A stretch of DNA of 64,000 nucleotides from Paenibacillus sp. FSL M7-0420 (GTDB lineage: Bacteria > Bacillota > Bacilli > Paenibacillales > Paenibacillaceae): assembly GCF_038002345.1 (NCBI RefSeq), contig NZ_JBBOCJ010000001.1, positions 5,456,001-5,520,000 of the forward strand, read 5' to 3'. Every line of letters begins with the position of its first letter. The stretch's first letter is position 1. The position numbers and the translations under genes are program-made. This document shows positions 45,366 through 54,302 of this stretch, piece after piece. The notes under the pieces are model-generated. The model ran no database searches. It worked only from the letters and a program-made list of their open reading frames with translations, and was not told the origin of the DNA.

Positions 45366-48101
45366 TTAGGGTTCGAGGCCCCAGACAAGCGTTCCTGCAC
45401 GGTACAGCGTGACTTTGTTCCAATCCGCGAAGGTCGCTTGAGTACCCCCATAGGAATAGTCGTTGCTCTCATTGTAGGCTGTCCAATCGGACTTGTTGAA
45501 GCGTACTTGAATCTCCCCGCTGTCTGCCCCCGGAGCCAGGCTGCCTGCTCCTGCCGCAAAAGAAATCTCCAGATAAGAGTCGGCCAGGGTAACAGGTGTA
45601 CTAAGCTTCCCGAAGGTTCCGCTCACGTTGCCGCTGCCGACCTGGGCATAATCACAGTGGAATTCCTGCGGCTTGTCCCCGTCCACGGTGTAATAATAGC
45701 GCAGCTTCAGACCGCTGAGCGGAATGGCCTCGGTTCCCGTATTGACAATCCGGAACTGGCTGCGGATCTGGGAATCCCCGGGGCTCGTGTCATTGGTGCG
45801 GTACTGCACATGCAGAGCGCCGGCAGGCACAGTAATCTCGCGCGGCTTGGCAGTCACCTGGGCAGACGCTGTACTCTCGCCTACACTGTTCGTTGCAGTC
45901 ACCACATAATAATAGTCCACACCATTGGTCAGCCCGCTGTCATTGTAGACCGCTGCGGTTGCCGTACCCACTGTAGTGTACGGTCCGCCGCTTACCAGAG
46001 AGCGCTTGACTGTATACTTGGTTGCACCGCTGACTGCGTTCCAGCTCAAGGCTACGCTGGCATTACCGGCTACAGCCTGAAGGCCGGACGGACGGGCCGG
46101 AACCTGCGGTTCACCTGGGGTCCCGCCGCCGGAAGGCAGCTCTCCGTACACTTTGACACCTGCATCGTATACCGGGATATAAGGGTTCTTCGTTGCCGCT
46201 GAAGCATTCGCGGCCACTCCCTTGAAGGAGAAGTCATTGCTGTTGTCCCAGAAGGTAGTATTCAGCGGTCCGGCAATCCGGAACTGTACTTCCTTGCGGT
46301 AAGCAGACTGTCCGCCCGGATAGATCGGGGTGCCGGAGAAATCTACTTTGGTATAGTAGATATGGTTCGCTGCATCGTAAGGCAGCAGCTGCGAGACGGT
46401 GGCTCCCTGGTTATAGCCGCCTGCCTTGACGGTGATATCGCCGGGGCCATATCCTGCGGCAACAGCCTCACTGATGTCCAGATAGTAGTTGAAGGACAGC
46501 TGGCTGCTGGAGCGGGCAGGCCATGCCGAACGGTTATTGAGAACCGCGCGGATCTCCACAAAATTGCTGCCGCTGGCATTCACAGAAGTCTCCGTGAACA
46601 TCTCATCCTCACGCGTTTCGGCCGGCGGGAAGTTCGCAAGCGGGCTCTGCCCCTGCCCGTGGAGCATCATCATCCGGGCCAGAGAGCCGGTAAAGGCTGA
46701 ATTGTAATCGGTTGCAACTTCATTTGAGACATAATCGCTGATCGCATCGGTGTAAGCATCGGTCTTGGAAGGTCCGCCAACGAGTGCGCCGTAGAGCACA
46801 TGCCGGTGGTTGGCCGGAGTGGTCTGGCTGTCGCTCCAGGAGCCGTGTGAGGTACGGTGGTGAGGATGCTCAGGTGCATTCGCGCCGAAGCCTATGACAT
46901 AGCTGCTATTACGCGGATTATCGCCCAGCATATAGTTAATCTGGCGCTCTGCGAAGGCCTGGGCGGTATTTTTTTTCACCGGATCAGTAACCCAGTCTGC
47001 ATAGACAAAAGCCAGAAAAGCATGGTTGGCTGCATACCGCAGCGCCCCCCATTGATCCAGATGGGCCAGCCCGCCTGGAGTATACGCTACCCGGTCAGAG
47101 GTGCCGTTCACCCCGGTCGTCCAGAACTGCATATTGCGTTCCGTGGACTGGATGAACTTGGGGTCCTCGGTGATGCGGGACAGCAGGAGCTGCGCACCAT
47201 AATGCTTGTCATCCCAGGATTGGGTCCATTGGTAGCCCCAGTCACCGGCCTGGTTGGTGCCCCACAGATCACTGGCGGCAACCGCCTTATCGAGATAGGT
47301 CTGCTCACCGGTCGCCAGGTATAGCCAGACACCGCCCCAGCTTAATTCATCGGCATAGCTGCTCCATGAATTGTAATACTGCTTGGCGTCAGTGATAGTA
47401 TCGGAGTAAGCTCCCCGGTACGTATCGGCAAAATTGTATAATTGCTTGGCATGCAGCAGGAGCTTGTCCGCATAAGCGGGATCTGAATCCCTGAAAATAA
47501 TGGAAGCCGAGGCAAGGGCGGCGGCAGTCTCACCAGCCAGATCCGAGCCGGGATGTGCAGCATCAATCTTGTAGGCCGGGCGCGCCATAGGCATGACCTC
47601 CGCCGGTCCCCACCAGTTATGGTCCGCCGTACCGTTACCCACCTGGCCCCACAGCTCATTCGGTGCAGTATGCGCTTTCACAAAATAGTCTGTGGCCCAG
47701 CGGATATTGTCCAGAATCTCATCCAGCTGCCCGGACTGCACATAACCATCCTTGTATTCATAGACCGACCATGCCAGCATAGTCGCGGTGTACGCCATCG
47801 GAAATCCGAATTTGACATGATCCCCTGCGTCATACCAGCCACCCGTCAGGTCATGGCCGACATCGGCACCATCCTGCAACCCCGAGTCGCCTCTCCATTC
47901 CACGCGGTTGTCCGCCGGCAGCTCACCCGAACGCTGGGCCTCGTAGAAATAGATCGATTTCTGCAGTGCCTCTGCATAATTAAATCCGGCGGTTGCCGCT
48001 TCGGTGACAGACGGGCGGACAGCCGTCCCTGAACCAATGGTGAAGGCTAACATCAGGCTTAGTGAAGCGATACAGCCGGTCTTCCGTTTACTTTGACTCA
48101 T
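45366..48101 (-). CDS. GH9 processive endoglucanase, GH9-CBM3c-FN3-CBM3
   Basis: A 911-residue secreted cellulase. Signal peptide (about 1-35), GH9 catalytic domain (about 37-485) with catalytic Asp pair in GWYDAGDHVKFGF (D91, D94), the C-terminal acid region NEVATDYNSAFTGSLARM, then a CBM3c (about 505-660) which in this theme confers processivity, one FN3 module (about 672-755, VPARPSGLQAVAGNAS) and a cellulose-binding CBM3 (about 762-911). First gene of the two-gene cellulase operon. GGGAG lies about 10 nt before the ATG. Confidence 0.95.
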   Translation of the reverse strand: MSQSKRKTGCIASLSLMLAFTIGSGTAVRPSVTEAATAGFNYAEALQKSIYFYEAQRSGELPADNRVEWRGDSGLQDGADVGHDLTGGWYDAGDHVKFGFPMAYTATMLAWSVYEYKDGYVQSGQLDEILDNIRWATDYFVKAHTAPNELWGQVGNGTADHNWWGPAEVMPMARPAYKIDAAHPGSDLAGETAAALASASIIFRDSDPAYADKLLLHAKQLYNFADTYRGAYSDTITDAKQYYNSWSSYADELSWGGVWLYLATGEQTYLDKAVAASDLWGTNQAGDWGYQWTQSWDDKHYGAQLLLSRITEDPKFIQSTERNMQFWTTGVNGTSDRVAYTPGGLAHLDQWGALRYAANHAFLAFVYADWVTDPVKKNTAQAFAERQINYMLGDNPRNSSYVIGFGANAPEHPHHRTSHGSWSDSQTTPANHRHVLYGALVGGPSKTDAYTDAISDYVSNEVATDYNSAFTGSLARMMMLHGQGQSPLANFPPAETREDEMFTETSVNASGSNFVEIRAVLNNRSAWPARSSSQLSFNYYLDISEAVAAGYGPGDITVKAGGYNQGATVSQLLPYDAANHIYYTKVDFSGTPIYPGGQSAYRKEVQFRIAGPLNTTFWDNSNDFSFKGVAANASAATKNPYIPVYDAGVKVYGELPSGGGTPGEPQVPARPSGLQAVAGNASVALSWNAVSGATKYTVKRSLVSGGPYTTVGTATAAVYNDSGLTNGVDYYYVVTATNSVGESTASAQVTAKPREITVPAGALHVQYRTNDTSPGDSQIRSQFRIVNTGTEAIPLSGLKLRYYYTVDGDKPQEFHCDYAQVGSGNVSGTFGKLSTPVTLADSYLEISFAAGAGSLAPGADSGEIQVRFNKSDWTAYNESNDYSYGGTQATFADWNKVTLYRAGTLVWGLEP

Positions 48102-48148
48102 CCTTACTCATCTCCCTTCGTTTTCTTGCTTGTTCAGTCCGTCAGGAC

Positions 48149-48211
48149 TCAGGCACGCACAAATACCTCCCCAGTGTCCATAATTAGACATAGTATTTGA
48201 GCACGTTCCAT
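48149..48211 (-). CDS. Possible 20-codon leader peptide in the cellulase operon 5' region
   Basis: ATG at 48211 is preceded by GGAGGTGGTAA, a better Shine-Dalgarno site than that of the GH9 gene itself. The frame reads MERAQILCLIMDTGEVFVRA and stops at 48149, 47 bp before the GH9 start. A small hairpin (AGTCC-tgac-GGACT) follows the stop. Coding and any regulatory role are unproven. Confidence 0.35.
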   Translation of the reverse strand: MERAQILCLIMDTGEVFVRA

Positions 48212-48415
48212 TTACCACCTCCATATTACAAATTAAGGTAAAATACCCCCACCTACACATATACCACATACAGTAAATTAATTCTATATATTTACATTAT
48301 ATTTTTCTGAGAATACCGGTTTTTTGTCAAAATATTTCCATTTCCATCATATTTATCGTTCAGCGTCAGCCATTGGTGGTGAGAATGTAGGAGTAAAATA
48401 CAAAAGCCGAATCGC
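48212..48415. other. AT-rich 5' region of the GH9-GH48 operon
   Basis: Long AT-rich run with a minus-strand TATAAT at 48301-48296. TTGACA (48330-48325) lies 23 bp away, too far for a normal sigma-A pair, so the promoter is not assigned. No cre-like palindrome or known riboswitch is visible. Confidence 0.35.
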
Positions 48416-48935
48416 CCTGAGGAGTGCGCTTGTGCTTCTCGTTGGCCCGTTTGTCCCACGTTTGCTGAATTCAGGGGCATTAGTGCTCCTCATTCGCTCG
48501 TTTGGCCCGCGTTTGCTGAATTCAGGGGCATTAGTGCTCTTCATTCGCTCGTTTGGCCCGCGTTTGCTGAATTCAGGGGCACTAGTGCTCCTCATTCGCT
48601 CGTTTGGCCCGTGTTTGCTGAATTCAGGGGCATTAGTGCTCCTCATTCGCTCGTTTGGCCCGCTTTTGCTGAATTCTCAGGGGCATTAGTGCTCCTCATA
48701 ACTCAGTTTGCCACCTTCGGCTGGACCAGAGGGATTTTTCCCTTTCATTTGCTCATACGGCCTACTTTCAGCCGTATCAGAGGGATTTATCCCTCTCATT
48801 TCCTACCTACAGCCCACTTTCCACCGTATCAGAAGGATTTATCCCTTTCATTTGCTCATACATCCCGCTTCCAGCCGATTCAGAGGGATTTTTCCCTTTC
48901 ATTTTTGACCTCCACCTTCCAGCCGACATTCGGCT
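48416..48935. repeat. Tandem 51-bp hairpin array, about 10 units, type A then type B (array R3)
   Basis: Type A units (GAATTCAGGGGCATTAGTGC... with TTTGGCCCGC) start at 48467, 48518, 48569 and 48620, exactly 51 bp apart, with a degenerate unit at 48416 and a 56-bp unit at 48671. Type B units (CAGAGGGATTTTTCCCTTTC...) start at 48727, 48778, 48830 and 48881. Each unit has a hairpin: AGGGGCA/TGCTCCT in A, AGAGGGA/TCCCTTT or AGAGGGAT/ATCCCTCT in B. It lies between rarA and the cellulase operon. From 48936 to 49130 I see nothing else. Confidence 0.9.
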
Positions 48936-49130
48936 AGGTAAATCATCCAGCGAAGCCTGAACATTCAGCACACACTGCCAAACGAGCACACCCCGCCCTT
49001 TACCCAGAAGCCTACAGCGTCAAAAATAGCAGCCTCCTCCAGTTATGGAGAATGGCTGCTCTCTGTTTGTAAAATGTACAGTTTGTTGGTTGGTTGGTTG
49101 GAGCAGACGGAGCGAACTATCATCGAAGCC

Positions 49131-50435
49131 CTATTGCCCGCGCCGCAGCTGCTGGTTATGGCGGATCTTCGCCTCGTTGCCCTGCTCGGTGGCCTGATAG
49201 AAGACCTTGCGGGAGATTGCCTTCGGCAGATAGTCCTGCTTCACATAATGGCCGGGGAAATGATGCGGGTACTGGTAGCCCTCATGGCCCAGCTGGGCCG
49301 CACCTTTATAGTGTGTATCCCGCAAATGCAGCGGCACCTCGGCCGACTTCAGATCCTCCAGACTGTTCATGACGTTGGCGATAGCGGTCACTACCCCGTC
49401 TGATTTTGGGCTCTCTACAGCGAACAGAATCGCCTGCGCGATATTCAGCTTCGCCTCCGGCCAGCCGTTATTGCGGTAGGCATCCAGCGCGCTAACCGCC
49501 TGGACCATCGCCTGCGGGTTGGCCAGGCCAATATCCTCACTGCTGGCCGCGATCAATCGGCGGATGAAGGTCATCGGGTCCATCCCCAGCTTCTCCACCG
49601 CGTAGAGGAACCAGAACAGGGCGGCGTCGCTGGAGCCGCGGATGCTTTTGTGAAAAGCGGACAGCACATCGTACTGCGTCGACTCGTCCGCTTTGACAAT
49701 CGGGCGGCGGATCGACTCCTCCGCCACCGCAAGCGTAATGTGCACGCTGCCGTCACGCTCCGGCGCCGTAGTCATCGCCGCCAGCTCCAGAGCATTCAAG
49801 GCCCGGCGGATATCGCCGTTCGCCATCGCGGCGATATGCAGCAGCGCGTCTTCGTCTGCCTTCAGGTCCATAAAGCCGAGGCCCCGCTGATCGTCAGCAA
49901 GCGCCCGCTTCATCGCGATCAGGCTATGCCCGCTGGTCAGGGACTCCAGCTGGAACAAGGTCGAGCGGCTCATCAAGGCCCCGTTCACATAATGGAACGG
50001 ATTCTCTGTTGTCGCACCGATGAAGGTGATCGTCCCCTTCTCCACGGCCGGCAGCAGCGCATCCTGGCGGGAGCTGTTGAAGCGGTGTACCTCATCCAGG
50101 AACAGAATCGTCTTCGAGCCGTACAGCGCCTTATTGCTCTGTGCGCGTTCAATGACCTCCCGCACATCCTTCACCGAAGCCTCCACCGCATTCAGCCGCA
50201 CGAATTCACCTTGGGTGTGATGCGATATGATATGGGCCAGAGTGGTTTTGCCGCAGCCCGGAGGCCCGTACAGCAGGATGGAAGAGACCTGGTCCGCTTC
50301 AATCGCTCTGCGCAGCAGCTTGCCCTTGCCTACAATATGCTCCTGTCCGATATATTCATCCAGATTGCCGGGCCGCATCCGGTCTGCCAGCAGCCGTCCG
50401 CTCCCGTTGTCTTCACCCTGCGAGAATAAATCCAT
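49131..50435 (-). CDS. rarA: Replication-associated recombination protein A (AAA ATPase)
   Basis: A 434-residue AAA+ ATPase (MgsA/RarA/Mgs1). Walker A in LYGPPGCGKTTLAHII, Walker B in ILFLDEVHRFN, sensor 1 in FIGATTENP, and the C-terminal MgsA region with DIGLANPQAMVQAVSALD and GYQYPHHFPGHYVKQDYLP. It works at stalled replication forks. In Bacillus it lies between tcdA and cymR. Here a two-gene interval upstream and the cellulase operon downstream separate it from them. Confidence 0.96.
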   Translation of the reverse strand: MDLFSQGEDNGSGRLLADRMRPGNLDEYIGQEHIVGKGKLLRRAIEADQVSSILLYGPPGCGKTTLAHIISHHTQGEFVRLNAVEASVKDVREVIERAQSNKALYGSKTILFLDEVHRFNSSRQDALLPAVEKGTITFIGATTENPFHYVNGALMSRSTLFQLESLTSGHSLIAMKRALADDQRGLGFMDLKADEDALLHIAAMANGDIRRALNALELAAMTTAPERDGSVHITLAVAEESIRRPIVKADESTQYDVLSAFHKSIRGSSDAALFWFLYAVEKLGMDPMTFIRRLIAASSEDIGLANPQAMVQAVSALDAYRNNGWPEAKLNIAQAILFAVESPKSDGVVTAIANVMNSLEDLKSAEVPLHLRDTHYKGAAQLGHEGYQYPHHFPGHYVKQDYLPKAISRKVFYQATEQGNEAKIRHNQQLRRGQ

Positions 50436-50515
50436 CCTTACACTTCCTTGCTATCATCTAAGATTTCGATAGAATACATACACTTCTCCTATCATACCAT
50501 ACCTGCACATCACGC

Positions 50516-50620
50516 AAGTAGAAACGGCTTTGCCGTCCTTTTACAGGACGGTACCGTTTCAGCGAGAAATAGAAGGATAAGTTATAGCGTGAAACATAAA
50601 AATTCTTATATTTGAACAAA
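50516..50620. repeat. 105-bp dispersed palindromic repeat, copy 2
   Basis: Near-identical to 974-1078, same orientation, including the nested hairpin GAAACGG...CCGTTTC with inner CCGTCCTTT/AGGACGG. Differences cluster in the AT-rich second half (about 50585-50605). It lies between rarA and its upstream neighbour. Confidence 0.85.
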
Positions 50621-50660
50621 GAGCATGACCCCGCCGCCAACGGCGGGAGCCATGCTCTTT
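50618..50660 (-). terminator. Terminator after the CD3324-like gene
   Basis: AAAGAGCATG-CCCGCCG and CGGCGGG-CATGCTCTTT form a long GC-rich stem; the minus strand continues TGTTC after CTCTT. Located between the CD3324-like stop and the 105-bp repeat. Confidence 0.75.
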
Positions 50661-50692
50661 GTTCTAGAATTAGAACTCATATACGTTCCAGA

Positions 50693-50983
50693 CTAGCGGT
50701 TCATCGCCAGCCGCGTTTGCCGCATTTTTGAAATGATCTTGCGGATGCTTTCTTCGGATAAGTGATATCTCTTCTGCAGCTCGTTCACCGAGCAGCCGCT
50801 GCTGTGACTACAGAAGATCTCTTCGTTGCGGGCAGCAATCTCTTGCCGGGAGCCGCTGTTCTCGCCCCATTTTACCCGTTCTTCCGCTTTCTTCGGGATG
50901 TATAACAGCTCACCCTGTATGTAACCTTGCAGCTCTTCGAGCAGCCCCGGGGGGAGCACATCCTTTCCATTGACGTAACTCAC
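50693..50983 (-). CDS. CD3324-like small DNA-binding protein
   Basis: A 96-residue protein. GTG 50983 is chosen since AAGGAGG is 9 nt before it but only 3 nt before the TTG at 50989. Sequence MSYVNGKDVLPPGLLEELQGYIQGELLYIPKK, then NEEIFCSHSSGCSVNELQKRYHLSEESIRKIISKMR, a C-terminal helix-turn-helix resembling the Mor activator family. The CD3324 family is a set of small regulators in Bacillota; target unknown. Confidence 0.82.
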   Translation of the reverse strand: MSYVNGKDVLPPGLLEELQGYIQGELLYIPKKAEERVKWGENSGSRQEIAARNEEIFCSHSSGCSVNELQKRYHLSEESIRKIISKMRQTRLAMNR

Positions 50984-50989
50984 GTTCAA

Positions 50990-51593
50990 TTTCCTCCTTC
51001 AACAGGTGTATTCTGTTCAGTCCGATCACAGTACTGTTCTGAATAATCATTCCACCTGCCTCCTTTCTTCTCCTCAAATTTGGTAAATCATCTAAATTCA
51101 TTATATTAAACCCTGCGGTTATCGTCTACATTCATTATGGATCAGCAGTCTGTCAGTAATTGGTCAGTGTCATTCTATATATTGTAGTAACCGGAATTAT
51201 ATATCCGCTCGTGTTCGCTCGTTATACATAAGGAGGCCTCGCGGCCTCCCCCTAAACAGGTCTCCGTCTTAGACGGAAACCACCTCGTATTCTGTAAACA
51301 TAATTCAGCCTCCTTCCAGAAGTAATCTTGCCCGGCCGGACACTTATTATTAAGCCACAGGCCGCCCCGGGTTACAAGTTCAAGAATAGTTATAATCGTT
51401 CTCCACCTGAAGACTGGCACGCGAACTCCTTCGGAAAGAGGGAGAATTCCAGAAGAATTAGAGTTAAATTTTTTGACGAAAAACTAATTATTTAGTCGAT
51501 CCCTGTCGAAATATATATTAAAATATCTAGTTACTTCGAGATATGGAAATAAATTTTAACGTCCATCCATTCAGAAATTCAGGAGGAACTTCC
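50990..51593. other. Intergenic region between CD3324-like gene and chemoreceptor; small ORFs uncertain
   Basis: The minus strand contains an 81-codon frame (51420-51175) beginning with GTG after GAAGGAG, with four Cys and no recognisable family; nested in another frame is a ten-codon ORF at about 51303-51271 (MFTEYEVVSV) directly behind AAGGAGG, followed by a hairpin GGAGGCC-gcg-AGGCCTCC at 51231-51250. Near the chemoreceptor start (51486-51513) TAAT-N16-GTCGAAAT weakly resembles a sigma-D promoter. None of these is secure. Confidence 0.25.
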
Positions 51594-53609
51594 ATGCCAA
51601 CACCCAAAAAACCCCTAAAGCGCCTATTCCGTATCACGAAGCTCAGAACTGAACTGATGCTGCTTATCATTACAGCCATTGTACTGCCCTCGCTGGCTCT
51701 GGTGGCCATATCGACACAAACCTCAGAATCGGCTCTGCGCTCCAAAATGGAAGACACGACACGCTCCAGCATCCACCTCCTGGATAAAACACTGTCGCAG
51801 CTGATTCTGCTGGAGAGCGCCGGGGTGAATGAGCTGGCGTACCAGATGAGCAGTGCTGCACTTACGAATAATCCTGCACAGCTGCGCAAGCTGATCGACA
51901 ACTTCAAGCTGGAGCATCCTGAGGTAGATATCGTGGCGATAGGCAACGAGGACGGGAAATACATGTTCGCACCGGATTCCAAGCCGGAGAATTATGATCC
52001 CCGCATACGCGACTGGTACATAGATGCACTTAAGACCCCGGAGACAACATCGGTGATCGATCCCATTTTCTCAAAAGTAACGAACAGCTACATTCTGCCG
52101 GTCTCCAAGGCTTTTCCGGACGGCAAGGGGGCTGTTACGATCAGCATCAGCATGAAGGAGCTTATGGAGCTGGCGAAGAATGTCAGTCTGGGCGATAGCG
52201 GATATGTCTTCATCCTGGACGGCAATAACAAGGTGATCTACCACCCTGCCATGGAGGTTGCTTCGGAAGCCACTGGCGCAATGACAGCAGGAACCCAGCA
52301 AGGCCCGGCGGGTAAAATCTCCTACAAGGACGCTGCAGCCGATACGCAAATGGACGGATACTACATTACCAATGAGCTGACCGGCTTCACCTTGGCCGGA
52401 GTGCTTCCAGAGAGTGAATATACGAAGGCGGTCTACCCGATTCTGTACAAATCGGCTATCGTTCTCGTGGTTGCGCTGCTGCTTGCTGCAGTAATTACCT
52501 TCCTGATTATCCGCCGGATAACCGGGCCGGTAGAACGCCTGAACCGTTCGGCCAAGCGGGTAAGCGAAGGGTATCTGGATGAATTCGTCCAGACCAGCCG
52601 CAGGGACGAGATCGGTCAGCTTGCCGGCAATTATAATGAAATGGTCTCTTCACTGCGCACCATGGTGCAGGAGGTTGCCGAGACCTCCGGCCAGCTCGCC
52701 GCTGCCAGTGAACAGCTCACAGCCAGCACGGCCGAGAACAGCAAGGCAGTCGAGTATGTTACGGAGCTGGTGGAGGAATCCACCCGGGGCGTGGAGACCC
52801 AGGCTTATGCTTCCGCCGAAGTCGCTATAACGATGGAGGAGATGTCCACCGGCATCCAGAAAATCGCTTCCGCTTCAGAGGCAATTGTGAGCGCCGCTAT
52901 CCTTACGGAAACGGATGTCGCAACCGGCAGCTCCAGAATGCAGGAGGTGGGGGAACAGATGAAAACGATCCGCGAATCAGTGCAGCAGTCCGGCACCCTG
53001 ATCGCTGAGCTTAACGGCTTAAGCGCCAGAGTGGCTGAGACCAGCACGGCGATCTCCGCCATTGCCAAGCAGACCAATCTCCTGTCGCTGAATGCCGGCA
53101 TCGAGGCGGCCCGTGCCGGAGAACACGGCCGGGGCTTCGCCGTAGTGGCGGGTGAAGTGCGCAAGCTCTCGGAGGCCACGAATAGCAGTGCCGGGCAGAT
53201 TCAGGAGACCATCTCCGAGATGGTGGGCCTGATCGCCAGCGCGTATGATGTGATGAAGCACAAGGTGGCAGAGGATGTGGAGCAGGGCATGGCGCTTACC
53301 CTGGAGGCAAGCGAAGCCTTCCAGCAGATCGAACAGTCCACCCGGCAGGTCGGCGAGCAGATCCATGAGGTGTCGGCCATTACGGAGCAAATGTCGGCCA
53401 GCAGCTCCGAAGTAGCCGCCTCCGTCCAGGAGATGGCCACCATAGCCCGGGCGGCGCTCGACTCCTTCCAGAGCGTAACCGCAGCTACCGAGGAGCAGCT
53501 TGCTTCGATGGAGGAGATCACCTCCTCCGCTGCGGCACTCTCCGGCATGGCTGCGGATATGCAGGGACAGGTGGAGCGCTTCCAGTTCGATGCGAAGAAT
53601 AAGGCTTAA
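51594..53609 (+). CDS. Methyl-accepting chemotaxis protein
   Basis: A 671-residue transmembrane chemoreceptor. ATG 51594 has AGGAGGAACTTCC before it. Transmembrane segment 1 near 20-42, an extracellular dCache_1 domain (about 45-290; [24 protein letters not shown] and [15 protein letters not shown]), transmembrane segment 2 near 295-320, HAMP (about 320-372) and the cytoplasmic signalling domain (about 390-671) with the hairpin tip [21 protein letters not shown]. The ligand is unknown. No other chemotaxis genes are in the window. Confidence 0.95.
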   Translation: MPTPKKPLKRLFRITKLRTELMLLIITAIVLPSLALVAISTQTSESALRSKMEDTTRSSIHLLDKTLSQLILLESAGVNELAYQMSSAALTNNPAQLRKLIDNFKLEHPEVDIVAIGNEDGKYMFAPDSKPENYDPRIRDWYIDALKTPETTSVIDPIFSKVTNSYILPVSKAFPDGKGAVTISISMKELMELAKNVSLGDSGYVFILDGNNKVIYHPAMEVASEATGAMTAGTQQGPAGKISYKDAAADTQMDGYYITNELTGFTLAGVLPESEYTKAVYPILYKSAIVLVVALLLAAVITFLIIRRITGPVERLNRSAKRVSEGYLDEFVQTSRRDEIGQLAGNYNEMVSSLRTMVQEVAETSGQLAAASEQLTASTAENSKAVEYVTELVEESTRGVETQAYASAEVAITMEEMSTGIQKIASASEAIVSAAILTETDVATGSSRMQEVGEQMKTIRESVQQSGTLIAELNGLSARVAETSTAISAIAKQTNLLSLNAGIEAARAGEHGRGFAVVAGEVRKLSEATNSSAGQIQETISEMVGLIASAYDVMKHKVAEDVEQGMALTLEASEAFQQIEQSTRQVGEQIHEVSAITEQMSASSSEVAASVQEMATIARAALDSFQSVTAATEEQLASMEEITSSAAALSGMAADMQGQVERFQFDAKNKA

Positions 53610-53689
53610 GGATTCCGGTTACCTATAGTAAAAGCCATCCAGCCTCCACCATCACATTCGCATGCCGCCTGCTTCTGGCGGCATGCGGT

Positions 53690-54205
53690 GTAATGAGGTG
53701 CACCAATGCTCCTCATTTCCTCATTTGGCCCGCATCCGATTAATTCAGGTGCACTATTGCTCCTCATTTCCTCATTTGGCCCGCATCCAATGAATTCAGG
53801 TGCACTAATGCTCCTCATTTCCTCATTTGGCCCGCGTCCAGTGAATTCAGGTGCACTATTGCTCCTCATTTCCTCATTTGGCCCGTGTCCAGTGAATTCA
53901 GGCGCACTATTGCTCCTCATTTCCTCATTTGGCCCGTATCCAGTGAATTCAGGCGCACTTTTCCCTTTAATCTCATCAGCTAGCCTGATCTCAGTAGAAT
54001 CAGAGGGATTTTTCCCTTTAATCTCACCAGCTAGCATGATCTCGGCTAAATCAGAGGGATTTTTCCCCCTTAATCTCACCAGCTAGCCTGCTCTCAGCTG
54101 AATCAGAGGGATTTTTCCCTTTAATCTCACCAACTAGCCTGATCTCAGCAGAATCAGAGGGATTTTCCCCTTTAATCTCACCAGCTAGCCTGATCTAACC
54201 TGCAG
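53690..54205. repeat. Tandem 51-bp hairpin array, 10 units, type A then type B (array R4)
   Basis: Unit anchors (AGG(T/C)GCAC or AGAGGGAT) fall at 53696, 53747, 53798, 53849, 53900, 53951, 54002, 54053, 54105 and 54156: 51 bp apart, once 52. Units 1-5 are type A (AGGTGCAC...TGCTCCTCATTTCCTC...TTTGGCCCG), unit 6 is an A/B hybrid (AGGCGCACTTTTCCC), units 7-10 type B (AGAGGGATTTTTCCC). Same A-then-B layout as at 48416-48935 with a different consensus. A separate hairpin, GCATGCCGCC/GGCGGCATGC, lies at 53660-53686 just after the chemoreceptor gene. Confidence 0.9.
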
Positions 54206-54223
54206 TCAACTTCCGGTGTACAA

Positions 54224-54286
54224 AAGAAACCTCTCCTTTGAAATGGCGGATTCCATTTCTTGAAAGAGAGGTTTCTTGCGTTTTTT
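54224..54286. terminator. Bidirectional terminator between array R4 and helD
   Basis: AAGAAACCTCTC and GAGAGGTTTCTT enclose inner arms GAAATGG and CCATTTC; GCGTTTTTT follows on plus and TTTTGT on minus. It would stop plus-strand transcripts that run through array R4. Confidence 0.8.
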
Positions 54287-54302
54287 AAAATTGCACTATG
54301 CC

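Noticed and set aside
48296..48330. TTGACA and TATAAT as the cellulase operon promoter
   Set aside because: Spacing is 23 bp, outside the sigma-A range, so the pair is not called a promoter.
48353..48646. 97-codon minus-strand frame inside array R3, repeated 17-residue peptide
   Set aside because: It is open because the 51-bp period is a multiple of three; it has no ribosome site, and the 52- and 56-bp units shift the frame. Discussed as a finding but not annotated as a gene.
50910..51101. 63-codon minus-strand frame overlapping the CD3324-like gene start
   Set aside because: It overlaps a better-supported gene by about 70 bp in another frame and resembles no family.
53606..54086. 157- and 126-codon frames on both strands of array R4
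   Set aside because: Both strands are open for the same periodic reason, neither has a start signal, and the frames run into the chemoreceptor end or stop at the 52-bp unit.
48416..54205. CRISPR array
   Set aside because: Units are contiguous 51-mers without unique spacers and there are no cas genes in the window.
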